Shown: positions 1 through 10,548, counted from the first letter of the stretch. The stretch: 64,000 nucleotides of DNA from Paenibacillus aceris (GCF_017874035.1 NZ_JAGGKV010000004.1:124001-188000), one strand, 5' to 3'. Translations and numbers: made by a program. Notes: generated from the sequence alone by a model not told the origin.

Positions 1-2545
1 GATTTTTCACAGTTCCCAGCAAATGAATTCCGTCCTGAATGGTATCCGCTGAGACGAATTCCATTGCGTTCGTATCGTATTCTAGTGAGATGTCCTGCGC
101 ATATACGCTTTGCGTCACATGATCCAGCCCGAGTTGAAGCGTAAAAGGTTCTCCTGTCTGAACGGTATCTTCTCCCCCCAATACGACAGCAGGGTCCTTG
201 GGTATCGCCTCGGATGTTACTTTGAATTCTCTGACAATGACCCAGAAATTTTGCGTGTCTGTTACCCTGATGCGAACGAATCGTGCCTTTTGGCTGTCAA
301 CCGCAACATTGATCTCGGATTGCTCTTCCAAAGTGGCAAGCGGCGTCCAATTCGCTCCGTCTACGGAATATTCAAGTATGCCGTGATGAATATAATCGGA
401 CAGACTTCCGGACTTGCCCATGGATACCTGTACGTTGGTTACTTTACGCACTTCATTTAAGTCCACACCTAACACGTCGCCTACAGCCGGATTACTATTG
501 CTCCAGAAATAGGTATTGAGATTACCGTCAAGCATTTTGTTAGGCGTATTCGTTTGGTACGTCCCCATTGTCGTAATCGGGAAAGGAGTTGCGGGAACAA
601 CGCCTAGCCAATTGTCATTTTCCCGGATAGCGCGTGTGAAGAAGTCTTCAAAGACTTGATTCCCCTTGACTTGGGTAATGACACTGATCTGCTTTATTAG
701 AGTATCCAGCGCCGTTCTGTGCGCTGCCGCCTGCTGCTTATTGTTGCGCTTCTGGGAAAGCAGCATTTGAGCGGCTTCTACGCCTGCTTTTCCATACAAT
801 TCGTCCTTATTCAAATAAAGGTTAGTCTCGGAGATAAAGTTCGCATTCCCTAATGTGCTGCGCAAAATGCCAGGAGTTTGCTGCAGCTTCGTGAATTCGG
901 AAACTAATTGGTTCACTGTATCTGTTATATTTCCACTGCCCGTAAATACCGTCCAAAGGTTATCGATTAGCGGACGCAAAGTTAGCGATTCCTTGGCATT
1001 TAAAGGCGACGAATAGTGATTCTCGGCAAATGTTTTTAACGCTTCTGCAGCCGAACCGCCTAGTCTCTTTATGCTAAGCTGCCAAGCGCTATCAGGATCA
1101 TATGCTTGTGGGTTCCACAAATAATCCGCAATGGAGAACAGTGCAATTTTTGAGGCTTCCGCTTCATTCATCGGATTCGCTGTTAGGCCGATAATGCCAT
1201 GGTCGGCTAATCCGGCATCCCGGTTATACAGCGGACCTAAGTAGATTTTATCCCGTGCGTAATCATTAACCGGGTAATTATCCCAGATCAACAGATCGTG
1301 TTTATAAATTGCTTTGGCTTTATCGGCGTCCGATACGGAAATGCCTGCAGGCACGACTGCCGGCCCCGTCCATTGTACGATAATGCTCGGATCAACAAGC
1401 GCGGAAAAACGGTTGATATACGTCGTTGTCGTAATGTTGGCGTAATCCGTCGGAACTGTGATCAAGCGGTGAGCTCCCGGATGAGTGTCGATAAATTCTG
1501 TTTTGAACCGATTGAGCAGAAAAGCTTGCGCAGCCGCCGGCGGGTTGGCATCGCTGTTAAACTTGGTTCTGTCAGCATTGCAAGTCAATGTTTTATTAAT
1601 ATCGTCGAGGAATAACGCATAAGAACGTACGCCTTTATCCCACATCACTTGCGCTTTTGCCGTCAAAGCTTGGAAATCCGCATTGTCCGAAAAGCACACA
1701 GTGTTACCCGGAGAAATGGCGAATACGAACTCCACATGCTCCTGCTTCGCTTTGTCGATTAACTCAGCAATCTGGGCCACTTTATCGGCCGGATAAGGAT
1801 CACGCCACTTATCCCGGTGATACGGATCATCCTTCGGAGCATAGATGTACATATTCATTTTCTGCTCCCCGTAAAATGCCAGCTGACTGAGACGGTCTTC
1901 ATGCGACCATGGATCGCCGTAGAAACCTTCAATGGATCCGCGCCAACTCATCTTCGGCCAATCTCTGACCGCAAGTCCTGGGATCGAATAGCTGGAATCT
2001 TTAGAAGTAATGACCTGACGCAGTGTTTGGGCCGCATAGAAAGTGCCGGTTTGATTTTTACCTGCGAGAACGATGTTTTTGTGACCCGTTTGATCAATCC
2101 CTGACGCCAGCACGTATCCATCGTCTTGCAAATCTTCCGGTCCTGTCGTACCCAAACTTTGCAGGACGGAGCCCGAAGCCATATTCTCTGAAGGCCCGCC
2201 AACCCAGACGTTTACTTGAGCATCAGGAACGGCGCTGTTATCATTTGCGCGCTTGATGTTCTGAACCCCCGCATTCCGCAAAATGATTTCTACGGCTTGA
2301 ACGGCTGCCAAATCGGTGCCGCTGCCTGTTATGAGACCTACTTCCGCAGGGATGGCGAAACCTTGCCCCCTCGCTGTAACTGATTGCGGGATAGGGGAAA
2401 TGGCAGGAATACTGCTAACAGGTTCAGTCTCCGCCGCTTGCGAAAGCGGTACACTGAACACAGGAACGGCAATGGCAGCTGCAAGGAACAAAGTTGTTGT
2501 CTTTCTCCATAGGCCATCATTGAAAGTCGTTTTTATTAAATTCAT
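1..2545 (-). CDS. Secreted GH84 beta-N-acetylglucosaminidase with CBM32 and cohesin (3' end outside window)
   Basis: Reading on the minus strand from ATG 2545 (AAAGGTGG upstream) gives a Sec signal peptide ending near SQAAE, then a GH84-type protein. The conserved W-R-G-x-I-E-G-F-Y-G-x-P-W stretch is present, and so is FLDDI (residues about 312-314), the two adjacent aspartates used in GH84 substrate-assisted catalysis. The catalytic barrel spans about residues 170-470, a helical region follows, then an F5/8-type C (CBM32) module at about 635-775. A cohesin begins near residue 785 and is cut at the window start while still open. By analogy with every neighbour, a dockerin should follow outside the window. 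Family knowledge: GH84 enzymes remove beta-linked GlcNAc from glycoproteins or hyaluronan; the Clostridium perfringens homologues also carry cohesin/dockerin modules. It is the most distal visible gene of the long operon. Function is confident; exact substrate is not. Confidence 0.9.
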   Translation of the reverse strand, partial: MNLIKTTFNDGLWRKTTTLFLAAAIAVPVFSVPLSQAAETEPVSSIPAISPIPQSVTARGQGFAIPAEVGLITGSGTDLAAVQAVEIILRNAGVQNIKRANDNSAVPDAQVNVWVGGPSENMASGSVLQSLGTTGPEDLQDDGYVLASGIDQTGHKNIVLAGKNQTGTFYAAQTLRQVITSKDSSYSIPGLAVRDWPKMSWRGSIEGFYGDPWSHEDRLSQLAFYGEQKMNMYIYAPKDDPYHRDKWRDPYPADKVAQIAELIDKAKQEHVEFVFAISPGNTVCFSDNADFQALTAKAQVMWDKGVRSYALFLDDINKTLTCNADRTKFNSDANPPAAAQAFLLNRFKTEFIDTHPGAHRLITVPTDYANITTTTYINRFSALVDPSIIVQWTGPAVVPAGISVSDADKAKAIYKHDLLIWDNYPVNDYARDKIYLGPLYNRDAGLADHGIIGLTANPMNEAEASKIALFSIADYLWNPQAYDPDSAWQLSIKRLGGSAAEALKTFAENHYSSPLNAKESLTLRPLIDNLWTVFTGSGNITDTVNQLVSEFTKLQQTPGILRSTLGNANFISETNLYLNKDELYGKAGVEAAQMLLSQKRNNKQQAAAHRTALDTLIKQISVITQVKGNQVFEDFFTRAIRENDNWLGVVPATPFPITTMGTYQTNTPNKMLDGNLNTYFWSNSNPAVGDVLGVDLNEVRKVTNVQVSMGKSGSLSDYIHHGILEYSVDGANWTPLATLEEQSEINVAVDSQKARFVRIRVTDTQNFWVIVREFKVTSEAIPKDPAVVLGGEDTVQTGEPFTLQLGLDHVTQSVYAQDISLEYDTNAMEFVSADTIQDGIHLLGTVKN

Positions 2546-2617
2546 ATGCAACCACCTTTTCAATGAAATTGGTATTCCTTGCGTTGTTCCTCCTACAGTC
2601 AAAACCAATCATTGGAG

Positions 2618-2646
2618 CGAGCTTAGAGAAAAACTCCCTAAGCTCA
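2618..2646 (-). other. Intercistronic hairpin between GH29 and GH84 genes
   Basis: An 8-bp stem (GAGCTTAG with CTAAGCTC) lies 15 bases after the GH29 stop codon, without a run of T on the minus strand. It therefore looks more like an mRNA-stabilising or processing hairpin than a terminator. A related hairpin, sharing GTGAGCTTAGGGAG, follows the GH20 gene at 10569-10597. Confidence 0.5.
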
Positions 2647-2660
2647 CGCCATGCAGCAGC

Positions 2661-5600
2661 TTATTGCATAATTTGATTCGCGATAGCCGCAAGATCGTTA
2701 ATGTCAATTACGTTATCGTGGGTTACATCTGCCTGTTTGACTTCATTCCAGTCAGGACTTGAGGCGTTTTTGCCATAGTTAGCCGCAGCAAAGCCTAGAT
2801 CCCCGATACTCACTTTGCCATCCCCGTTCACATCGCCTACGGTACCTTGAATGACCAAGGATTTAAACGTATTGAGCGCCGATTGCAATACGGCCACAGC
2901 CGCATTCACTTGCTCTTGCGTTACGGAAGCATTGTTCACTACGGACCGGGCAGCATCGATAGCCGCCTGAAGCGCCTCTTTCGATCCAGCTGGATATTGA
3001 CCGGCCAAAGTGCCCTCGACAGCTCCATCGTGAATGGTTTGCGATTCATTAATCAACGTATTCAGCTGCGTTAAATCCACATTTCCAATGATGATCAATG
3101 CTTTGAATGCATCGAACGCGGCTTGCAATACAGCAGCAGCGGAAATCACTTCAGCTTGCGTCGCAGCCTCATTGCCCGCAACCAAACGAGCAGCGTGGAT
3201 AGCCGACTGAAGGGCCTGCTTGGATCCGACCGGATATTGACCGGCCAAATTGCCTTCCACAGCTCCATCGTGAGCCGCTTGCACCTCCTGAATCAAAGTA
3301 TTCAGAGCTGCTGTATCCACTACAGCACGAACGGTTACGCCTTGTTCCGCTCCGACTGCAGCAATTTCTTGACCAGCTGCATCTGCAAGGATGACACCCG
3401 ATACAGTCAACTTGCTTTCAGCTGACGGCGCACTCGACTTCGCTTTCCAGTTCAATTGCACAAGATCGCCGTCTTGCTTAACCGAATGATCACCGCCCAA
3501 ACTTGCTAGAATGATGCGCACTTTGCCAGGTGAAGGGTTGCTCGTTTGTATCACTTCGACATCACTCGGCTTCAGTGAAACGGCCGAAACAAATTCAAAT
3601 GCCCTTGCGTCATAATCAATCGTGAAATCCTGCGCATAAACGCCTTGCGTCATGTTCCCCGACACACCGTTTAATCCGTAATTCAAAACAAACGGCTTAC
3701 CTTGATCTACGGAGTCGTCACCGCTAAGATCGGCAAACGGTTGGTTGGCCGGTACAGAGCGATAAAGACCGAACTCCGCCAAATGTACAGGTCCTCGCGA
3801 ACCAAGAATTCGCACGCGGAACTCCTGACCGGTGACAGGGGTTGGCATTTTGAAAATCTGCTTGTACCCGATGACGGATGCCGTGACAATAGGGCTCCAA
3901 GTGCCATCGGAACTGCGGACATCAACCGTATAAGATTCTACTTGCTGTCCATAGTTGATGTCCTCCTGCAGGACGACTTTATCGATTGTCGTTGGCTGAC
4001 CTAGTTTAAAAGTTACGCTGCTAGGCTGCTTTGAAGCCGAAGTCCAGGAAGTATCATAAGAGCCATCGTTCGCTTGCTTGGGATCTGAATCGGAAGCACC
4101 ATTGTCTGCCGACACCTCAGCACCCGCTGCGAGATTCATGGAGAACTCGCGTTTCAATTGCTTTTGCCAGTCCGCCAATCTGACGACATCTTCATCAGGC
4201 AGCTTCCCGCTTTTATCTGGCGGGATGTTCAGTAAGAGCACAGCGTTGCGACCAACGTTATTTATATACAGATCGCGCAGTTGACTAACCGATTTCGGAT
4301 GCTGATCGGCATGGAAGAACCAGCCCGACCGGATGCTCACATCAGATTCAGCTGGAAACCAGGTTAGATACTCCATCCCGTTTGCAGCTCCGCTTGCCAG
4401 TGCCGCACGGCTCCCAAGATCTGGGGACGAATAGCTTGGGCTGTAGGTCAAGCTTCCATTCGGAGTCGTTTTCGCTGCGAGAACACTCCACTCGTTCGTA
4501 CGGGCGGAGCCCGACTCATTGCCTACCCAGCGGACATCCGTTCCCGACACCGCTGTTACGGCATGCGGCGCAAGCGAACGGATTAGCGAGTAATAGCTGT
4601 CCCAGTCATAATTTTCTACTTTCCCAGCAGGAATACGGCCTTGTGAACCGTCAAACCACACTTCGTCGATGGCGCCATACTCGGTTAGCACCTCGTACAA
4701 CTGGTTTAAAAATATCGCCCCGTAGTCTGTTGCTTGCAAATGAAAGCTAGGCATATCCGTTTTCCCTGTCCGGTCGTCTCCAGGGACTAACGTAGGAATG
4801 GTCCGCTCGCTGCGTGAGCTGCCATTGGCATAAATGCCTTTGGCATAGGCGTTTTCATCGGCAGGCGATAAGTATACACCGGCTTTAATGCCATATTTGT
4901 GCATAGAGGTTACGAATTCGCGCAGTACATCTCCTGTACCATTGCGCCATGAACTGCTTGCCACATCATGATCCGTATACCGCGACGGATAGAGCAGGAA
5001 GCCGTCATGATGCTTAACGGTCAGTATAGCCATTTTGAAGCCTCCGGCTTTCAGCGATCGCGCCCATTGGTCTGTGTCCAGTCCTGTCGGCTGGAACACG
5101 TTCGGATTCTCGTCGCCTGTCCCCCACTCCTGACCTGTGAACGTATTCACGCCAAAATGCAGAAAAGCAGTCTGCTCGTACCGCTGCCAATCCACCTGCC
5201 GCTGGTCTGGACGAACAAGCGACGCTTTCTCGGCCAGAACTGCGGCACACTCGTTGGCTTTAATTGGAATACGCACACCTGGCTGCAAACCTTCCGGCAG
5301 CGTGCACGGACCGCCAAGCAGCCCCATCAAGTCGGCCTTAAAAGCCCCCTCGACTGTACCCACAGCCGCACCATAGACTTCGCCGGTCATGCTTGCCGCT
5401 GCTGTGCCTCCAGCATCTCCGGCAAAAATGACATTCGTGCGGTCTGCGTTCGGCTTAGCCGTTAACGCAATGGTTTGGCCAAGCTGCTGCTGGCCTGACC
5501 AAAGGCTGACGGCTGCAGTTCCATCACTCCGATCATCGTAATACAAGCCAAGATGCACATATTCGCCGATAAATTTACCGGACATATCGACTGTCGCTTT

Positions 5601-6725
5601 GGACTGGCCATTCACCAATACTTCAAGAGACTCCCCGGTTGCTGAACGCTTCAATGTTACAGCTCCTGCCACATCCATGATGACCGAGCCCGGCCGAATC
5701 GCGGAAGGGGCAGCGAGAATTTCCGTTACCAAATCCGCTGCGAGTTTACCTCCGCTTACAAGTGAGACTGTAGGAGTAAACTGGATGCGAGATCCGGCAC
5801 CGCTCATGTTTAGTCGGCCAAGTCCTGCAATCTGAGCGCCGTTTACTTCCAGTTGCCCTTGAAGAAGCTCATCTTGCGCAGGGGTATACGTTGTATTCGA
5901 TAGGCTGCCCAACCCTTGCAGAGATAAGCTTCTCTTCACGCTGGATAAGCTCATTAGCTTCAGCAGCGACGGGTCAAAGGTTCCAGAATAGCCGGTAATC
6001 ACCGCGCGAGAAATCGATCCTTTAAAGCCCCTGCTGAGCGCGGACGGGTGAACATCGTTGCCGAATCCGATCTCTCCTTTTGGCGCGCTTGCGCGGGCTG
6101 CCTTTCCGAGTGTAGACGTGACGGTCGGAAGCGCTTTGCCGTCAAGAAAAGCCTGCAGCACCGCTCCATTTCCAGCAGGCTCGTATGCGAGGGCAATCAC
6201 ATGGTCCTGATCAGCAGCAGGCGCTGGAACGGTCCCCTTCACCGTTTCCGAAGCAGCGCCGTTACTAGCATAAAATCCGTATTCAAGCGTTGATGCGGAT
6301 TGATATCGCACCCACATGTTCCCGCCGATTGCGATAATGGGACTCAGCGCAGTTTGTGAAGTTGCCGCCTTCGGCTTGAATTTTGCTTCGATGAGAAGCG
6401 GTTTATCATTGGTCACTGTGCCGAAGGAGACGGTTGGCGTGTAGTCAATACCGTCAGTTCCTCCATTTAGAATCACGCCTTGCCCTGCTGTGATGGACTC
6501 CGTGCCCGTACGCCTGGCAAGCGCACCGTCTATCACTTCCCCTGTGGAAGCCGTATAACCCTTCGCGCTTGTGAACGAGCCTCCAAAACCAACGTCGAGC
6601 AGCTCTTGACCAGTCGTCGAAGCAGCTTGCACCGATCCTTCTGGAAGAACGATGGCATGTATCATCGAAACGAATAGCGAACAAGATAAAAATACTTGAA
6701 CGAACTTCTTACTTCTGTTCCTCAA
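2661..6725 (-). CDS. Secreted GH29 alpha-L-fucosidase with CBM32, cohesin, two FIVAR repeats and dockerin
   Basis: I start it at TTG 6725 because AAGGAGGAAG sits 7 bases upstream and the signal peptide (cleaved near VQAAS) follows directly; the frame is open further upstream without a ribosome site. It has 1354 residues. Order: LamG-like beta-sandwich regions (about 35-500); GH29 barrel (about 510-860) with HFGVN, KHHDGF and EVWFDGS, whose Asp692 fits the GH29 nucleophile; CBM32 (about 870-990); cohesin (about 995-1130); two FIVAR repeats (about 1134-1285); dockerin with two calcium loops (DVNGDGKVSIGDL first). Family knowledge: the WFDG form resembles the GH29-B group acting on alpha-1,3/1,4-fucose. 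It removes terminal fucose outside the cell. The FIVAR-dockerin tail matches the tail architecture of C. perfringens glycosidase toxins. Specificity within GH29 is inferred. Confidence 0.9.
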   Translation of the reverse strand: MRNRSKKFVQVFLSCSLFVSMIHAIVLPEGSVQAASTTGQELLDVGFGGSFTSAKGYTASTGEVIDGALARRTGTESITAGQGVILNGGTDGIDYTPTVSFGTVTNDKPLLIEAKFKPKAATSQTALSPIIAIGGNMWVRYQSASTLEYGFYASNGAASETVKGTVPAPAADQDHVIALAYEPAGNGAVLQAFLDGKALPTVTSTLGKAARASAPKGEIGFGNDVHPSALSRGFKGSISRAVITGYSGTFDPSLLKLMSLSSVKRSLSLQGLGSLSNTTYTPAQDELLQGQLEVNGAQIAGLGRLNMSGAGSRIQFTPTVSLVSGGKLAADLVTEILAAPSAIRPGSVIMDVAGAVTLKRSATGESLEVLVNGQSKATVDMSGKFIGEYVHLGLYYDDRSDGTAAVSLWSGQQQLGQTIALTAKPNADRTNVIFAGDAGGTAAASMTGEVYGAAVGTVEGAFKADLMGLLGGPCTLPEGLQPGVRIPIKANECAAVLAEKASLVRPDQRQVDWQRYEQTAFLHFGVNTFTGQEWGTGDENPNVFQPTGLDTDQWARSLKAGGFKMAILTVKHHDGFLLYPSRYTDHDVASSSWRNGTGDVLREFVTSMHKYGIKAGVYLSPADENAYAKGIYANGSSRSERTIPTLVPGDDRTGKTDMPSFHLQATDYGAIFLNQLYEVLTEYGAIDEVWFDGSQGRIPAGKVENYDWDSYYSLIRSLAPHAVTAVSGTDVRWVGNESGSARTNEWSVLAAKTTPNGSLTYSPSYSSPDLGSRAALASGAANGMEYLTWFPAESDVSIRSGWFFHADQHPKSVSQLRDLYINNVGRNAVLLLNIPPDKSGKLPDEDVVRLADWQKQLKREFSMNLAAGAEVSADNGASDSDPKQANDGSYDTSWTSASKQPSSVTFKLGQPTTIDKVVLQEDINYGQQVESYTVDVRSSDGTWSPIVTASVIGYKQIFKMPTPVTGQEFRVRILGSRGPVHLAEFGLYRSVPANQPFADLSGDDSVDQGKPFVLNYGLNGVSGNMTQGVYAQDFTIDYDARAFEFVSAVSLKPSDVEVIQTSNPSPGKVRIILASLGGDHSVKQDGDLVQLNWKAKSSAPSAESKLTVSGVILADAAGQEIAAVGAEQGVTVRAVVDTAALNTLIQEVQAAHDGAVEGNLAGQYPVGSKQALQSAIHAARLVAGNEAATQAEVISAAAVLQAAFDAFKALIIIGNVDLTQLNTLINESQTIHDGAVEGTLAGQYPAGSKEALQAAIDAARSVVNNASVTQEQVNAAVAVLQSALNTFKSLVIQGTVGDVNGDGKVSIGDLGFAAANYGKNASSPDWNEVKQADVTHDNVIDINDLAAIANQIMQ

Positions 6726-6987
6726 TGGGCTTCCTCCTTGAGTTGTAATGAGGATAGAGGAGCGCAGCTCCCCTAACTCTCTTATTGTTGCTCCTATGAT
6801 TGCTCTTCCAATCTTCGACGATATTCGATACATTATGTATCCCAACCGACATATAGAGTCACTTTGCCTGGACACTCCCCCCCGCGCATCTTGATAATTA
6901 AATTGTATAGGGTATTCAACTAGATAATAATTGAATTTTTTACGTTAAAAGTCGATTATTCTAATATCTTTTAAAAAAAAGTAATCA
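6726..6987 (-). promoter_or_regulatory. AT-rich 262-bp gap upstream of GH29, possible internal promoter
   Basis: This is the longest gap inside the enzyme operon; the others are 13-115 bases. Its lower half (about 6890-6990) is strongly AT-rich, and on the minus strand contains TATACAAT, a possible -10 element. I could not find a convincing -35 at 16-18 bases, so an internal promoter for the fucosidase and GH84 genes is only suggested. Confidence 0.3.
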
Positions 6988-9900
6988 TTAGTCTATTATT
7001 TTACTGGCAATCGCCGCCAAGTCGCTGATGTCGATGATTCCGTCATTGTTGATATCCGCCGCCTTCACCTGCTGCCAGTTCGGACTAACCGATGTTTCGC
7101 CATAATGTGCTGCTGCATACCCTAAATCACCAATGCTTACTTTGTTGTCTCCGTTCACATCTCCCGGAATTCCAACAGGTACAGGCGTGACCTGGACCGT
7201 GATCGAAGAAGTATCCGCGTTCCATTCAACTCCTTTGTCATCAGCCAGCGTAGCTTCCGCGACTGTAATCAGACCCGCTGCCGCTTGGAGCACATTTTTC
7301 GCTTTAAAGACGATTTCAGCGAATTCTGAGGTGCCGGTAACAGCATTTCCTCCCCCTTGGCTTGCTATGATAACGCGGAGATCACCTGCTTGATCCTTGG
7401 ATTGAACGATACTTATCCCGTTTTTCGTTGATTTCATCGTGACATATGCCATGGCATTGGCATCATATTTCAGCTTGATGTCCTGCCCATAGACGCTTTG
7501 CGTCACGTTCTTTAACCCAAAACGGACCGTGAATTCACTGCCAGCAACAACGGAGTTGGCACCGCTGAGCGTAGTTCCTGAAACGGCTGGAACAGCACTG
7601 TCCGCCCCGCGATTGTGGGTAACCGCTGAGATGGGATTGCCCCAGAAATCTTTACCGCCATTATTGTCCATTAGTGCCCCGCTGCCGATGGCCGGCGAGT
7701 CCGGCTGCAGCTTATAGCCGTCTAGCGAGTTTATCGCTGAGCCGCTTCCTGGGTTCACAAATAAAGGATCCGCTATCAGCATAGCAGCATCCGGAATAAC
7801 ATTAGCAGCAGGTGCATTGTTGCCGAAGAACAAGTTGTGATCGTAGGTCCAGCTTGCTTTTTTGGTATATTTGCCAGTTCCTTTGTTATAGAAAATATTA
7901 TTGCTTAACGCCGCCTGTGTCGCTCCGCCTTGCGAGACCAACAGATTGGTATTCAGGCCTTCTCCTACATAAAAAACATTATTGTAAATCTTCACGTTAT
8001 ACACATTGCCCGCACCACAGACCGTAAAAATCTGATATTTATCATTTTGGCTGATGTTATAACGGAAAATGCCGTCATAGACGCCACCCGCCCTGCCGTC
8101 CGAGCACAATAGCAGTGTGCCTCCGTCGTTATCGTGGCTGTAGTTATACTGGTAGATAACCCCTTTGGACCCATGATCGAAATCAAAGGGCATGCCGTCT
8201 CTTGTGGAAAACCCGCCGCTTACTTCATTGTATTGATAGAGGGTACGATCACCATCCCATGTCCACATGCCTGCGTTATAGCCTGCAGATGTTTTGTTGT
8301 AACCATGCAAAGTGTTATGTTCAACAAGAGCCTCGTCCGTCATATGCGGAGCGATACCGTCACCGCCGATATTCGTTAGCTTATTCCCCCGAATCACCAC
8401 CCCGGTTATCGGTGTCCAAGGGGTCGAAGCGCTATTCCCGTATCCGATATTGTCGCCTAACATCGTTCGGCTTTTCCAATCGGTCCAAGTAATAATGCCG
8501 GTACGCGATACATTCTCAATGCTATTATTCTCGATCACAACATCATCGAAGGTCGTTCTACGGTGTACAGAACCTGGCGCTGGAATGGCATTGCCATCCA
8601 TACCGGATATTTTGACACTTACCTGGATACCTGCACTGCCGTTTGCATCTTTATTGTCCTGACCGTTAACATCATGAACATATAAATCGTGCAGATGGAT
8701 ATGGCGAAGAGTAGACACAAGGTTCAAATCGTTCGTCTCTCCTGCTCCAAAATCCTCTGCAGATATCAGAACGCCTCGACGGGCTGCCGTTGCTGGAACT
8801 GGCGAGTAATTGGTTATCTCTAGATCGCCGATATCCCAATATTGCTGGTTGTATAAGTAAACGGTGCTTTCTATGCCTCCACCTTGAATGAGCGGCTTCT
8901 TGCCCTCGCCATACATTCCGATCGCGATCACTCGGTCTTCCACTCCGGATCCTAACGGATGAAGCTGTCCGTTCCAAATGCCGCCCGCTTTAAATAAAAT
9001 TTGATCGCCCGGCAAAAATGTAACGCCGTTAATTTTACCCAGCGTTTTCCAGGCAGAATCGGGGCTTTCCCCATCATTCGTATCATTTCCGAATTCACTA
9101 TCTATGTAATAGCTGGTGTCTATTGCTGATGATTTGATGATAAACGGTTCTGCAACGGTTGGATTGCCCTTGTAAGTTACAGAGACGGTGACGGATTGCG
9201 GTTGATCTGTTTTGGCAATCGGGTTCGTAAGGAGCGTCACCCGTCTTAATTCGGGAGCATACTCGAAACCGACGATGTTCAAATGCATAGGCTGCGCAGT
9301 CATATTGGACGTATATTCAACCTTAAAATCTTGAATTTTGGGAGCAGCCGTCGGTTGTTTATCTAGCAGCACATACACTTTGCCATTGGATGCCGTTATG
9401 CTCTGCACGTTTGCAGTCACCTCGGGCGCGCCCGATGCTTCAACTAGAAACGAGCCGGTAGCCGTGGATCCCCGATATAGAACATTGAACGTGATCGTTT
9501 GTTGAACCGGCAATTGCTCTATAGGTGCAAAATGGAATGACACCCTTTTACCGCTTCGGTCATACCCAAAATCAGTAATCGTCAATGAATGGGCTGTTGG
9601 GTCAATATCGGTAAAATAAGCAGCTGCAAAATCGGATGCGACGGGGTCTGCCGTAGGCTCGGCGTCCAGCGAGATTGTCGCGAGTCCGTTCGTCAAGCTC
9701 AGTGACTGAATATCCGCAAATGTCGTCGCAGAAGAGGATGCGGCCACTTTGACAGACTGGAAAGCCACGATTTTATTCGCTTTATCGACTTCAACTACAT
9801 TTACGTATTCCCCGTTGTTTCTTGCAATTTCATCGCCTGCTACAAGAAGATGATTGTAACCGGCCGGCTTGTTCTGGCCTTCAGCAGGCGCTTTGTCCCC

Positions 9901-10548
9901 TGATACTCGGGTATGATCGTCCGAATAGTAATAATCGTTGCCGGTTGCCGTTACGACTTTCTTTGTTAACTTCAGCGCGTCGCCATAAATAGCGGTAGGT
10001 GTTGCATTTTTCCAAAAGAACGGTCTCATACTCACAATATTCGAAGGTGCTCTGAATGACATGGATTTCTTCGTGTACTCCGTTTCGGTATACGCGAGGT
10101 CCTTCGTCCCGCCTGAATTGAATTCGACCGAAATCCACGCTGGACTTGTACCTCCTTCGGTCTTGCCCCAAGCTTCAAACGTATATAACGCATTCGGGGT
10201 AACGCCATTTGTAAAATAATCATGTTTGGCACCGCCATTCGGCGCAGTTACCTTTAAAGCTTTGGTCCCACCGTTGACGGAATCGTTGAGGATGGAGAAC
10301 TGCGTGCCGCTATAGCTGGTCCAGAGTGTGTTCCCTTGCTCAAAATCGCCGTTCACGATCAAATTCTCACTGTCAACCATGTCGAATGTTAACTTTACGG
10401 TATTGTTTGCTCCTGGCTCTTGATAGATTGCTTTGGACAATTCCTTCGTAGCTGTTACCGCCATATCCGCTTGAACGACCGGGATACCAGGCGTAAACGC
10501 TGTGACCATCAGGCAAATCATAAGGCTGCGTGATAAACATTTAATCAT
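6988..10548 (-). CDS. Secreted right-handed beta-helix protein with cohesin and dockerin, activity unknown
   Basis: It starts at ATG 10548 with AGAGGAGG upstream and has 1186 residues. The signal peptide ends near VVQAD. A CBM4/9-like jelly-roll (NLIVNGDFEQG...) covers about residues 58-200. Two similar Ig-like repeats follow (about 275-475; each starts around QS-LT-NG or QS-IT-ASNGK). A parallel beta-helix covers about 478-978, beginning YYIDSEFGNDTNDG and carrying many N-N-x-I/V-x-N turns (IENNSIEN, IRGNKLTNIGG, IYNNVFYVG). Cohesin is at about 983-1118 and dockerin at 1123-1186. Family knowledge: this fold is shared by polysaccharide lyases, GH141, GH120 and other glycan-active enzymes, so glycan cleavage is likely, but I could not identify catalytic residues. 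It lies between the GH20 and GH29 genes, so a glycan-trimming role is inferred. Confidence 0.85.
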   Translation of the reverse strand: MIKCLSRSLMICLMVTAFTPGIPVVQADMAVTATKELSKAIYQEPGANNTVKLTFDMVDSENLIVNGDFEQGNTLWTSYSGTQFSILNDSVNGGTKALKVTAPNGGAKHDYFTNGVTPNALYTFEAWGKTEGGTSPAWISVEFNSGGTKDLAYTETEYTKKSMSFRAPSNIVSMRPFFWKNATPTAIYGDALKLTKKVVTATGNDYYYSDDHTRVSGDKAPAEGQNKPAGYNHLLVAGDEIARNNGEYVNVVEVDKANKIVAFQSVKVAASSSATTFADIQSLSLTNGLATISLDAEPTADPVASDFAAAYFTDIDPTAHSLTITDFGYDRSGKRVSFHFAPIEQLPVQQTITFNVLYRGSTATGSFLVEASGAPEVTANVQSITASNGKVYVLLDKQPTAAPKIQDFKVEYTSNMTAQPMHLNIVGFEYAPELRRVTLLTNPIAKTDQPQSVTVSVTYKGNPTVAEPFIIKSSAIDTSYYIDSEFGNDTNDGESPDSAWKTLGKINGVTFLPGDQILFKAGGIWNGQLHPLGSGVEDRVIAIGMYGEGKKPLIQGGGIESTVYLYNQQYWDIGDLEITNYSPVPATAARRGVLISAEDFGAGETNDLNLVSTLRHIHLHDLYVHDVNGQDNKDANGSAGIQVSVKISGMDGNAIPAPGSVHRRTTFDDVVIENNSIENVSRTGIITWTDWKSRTMLGDNIGYGNSASTPWTPITGVVIRGNKLTNIGGDGIAPHMTDEALVEHNTLHGYNKTSAGYNAGMWTWDGDRTLYQYNEVSGGFSTRDGMPFDFDHGSKGVIYQYNYSHDNDGGTLLLCSDGRAGGVYDGIFRYNISQNDKYQIFTVCGAGNVYNVKIYNNVFYVGEGLNTNLLVSQGGATQAALSNNIFYNKGTGKYTKKASWTYDHNLFFGNNAPAANVIPDAAMLIADPLFVNPGSGSAINSLDGYKLQPDSPAIGSGALMDNNGGKDFWGNPISAVTHNRGADSAVPAVSGTTLSGANSVVAGSEFTVRFGLKNVTQSVYGQDIKLKYDANAMAYVTMKSTKNGISIVQSKDQAGDLRVIIASQGGGNAVTGTSEFAEIVFKAKNVLQAAAGLITVAEATLADDKGVEWNADTSSITVQVTPVPVGIPGDVNGDNKVSIGDLGYAAAHYGETSVSPNWQQVKAADINNDGIIDISDLAAIASKIID

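Noticed and set aside
6726..6875. Extension of the GH29 protein by 50 residues to GTG 6875
   Set aside because: The extension would put a long non-signal stretch before a clear signal peptide, and the strong AAGGAGG site sits right before TTG 6725.
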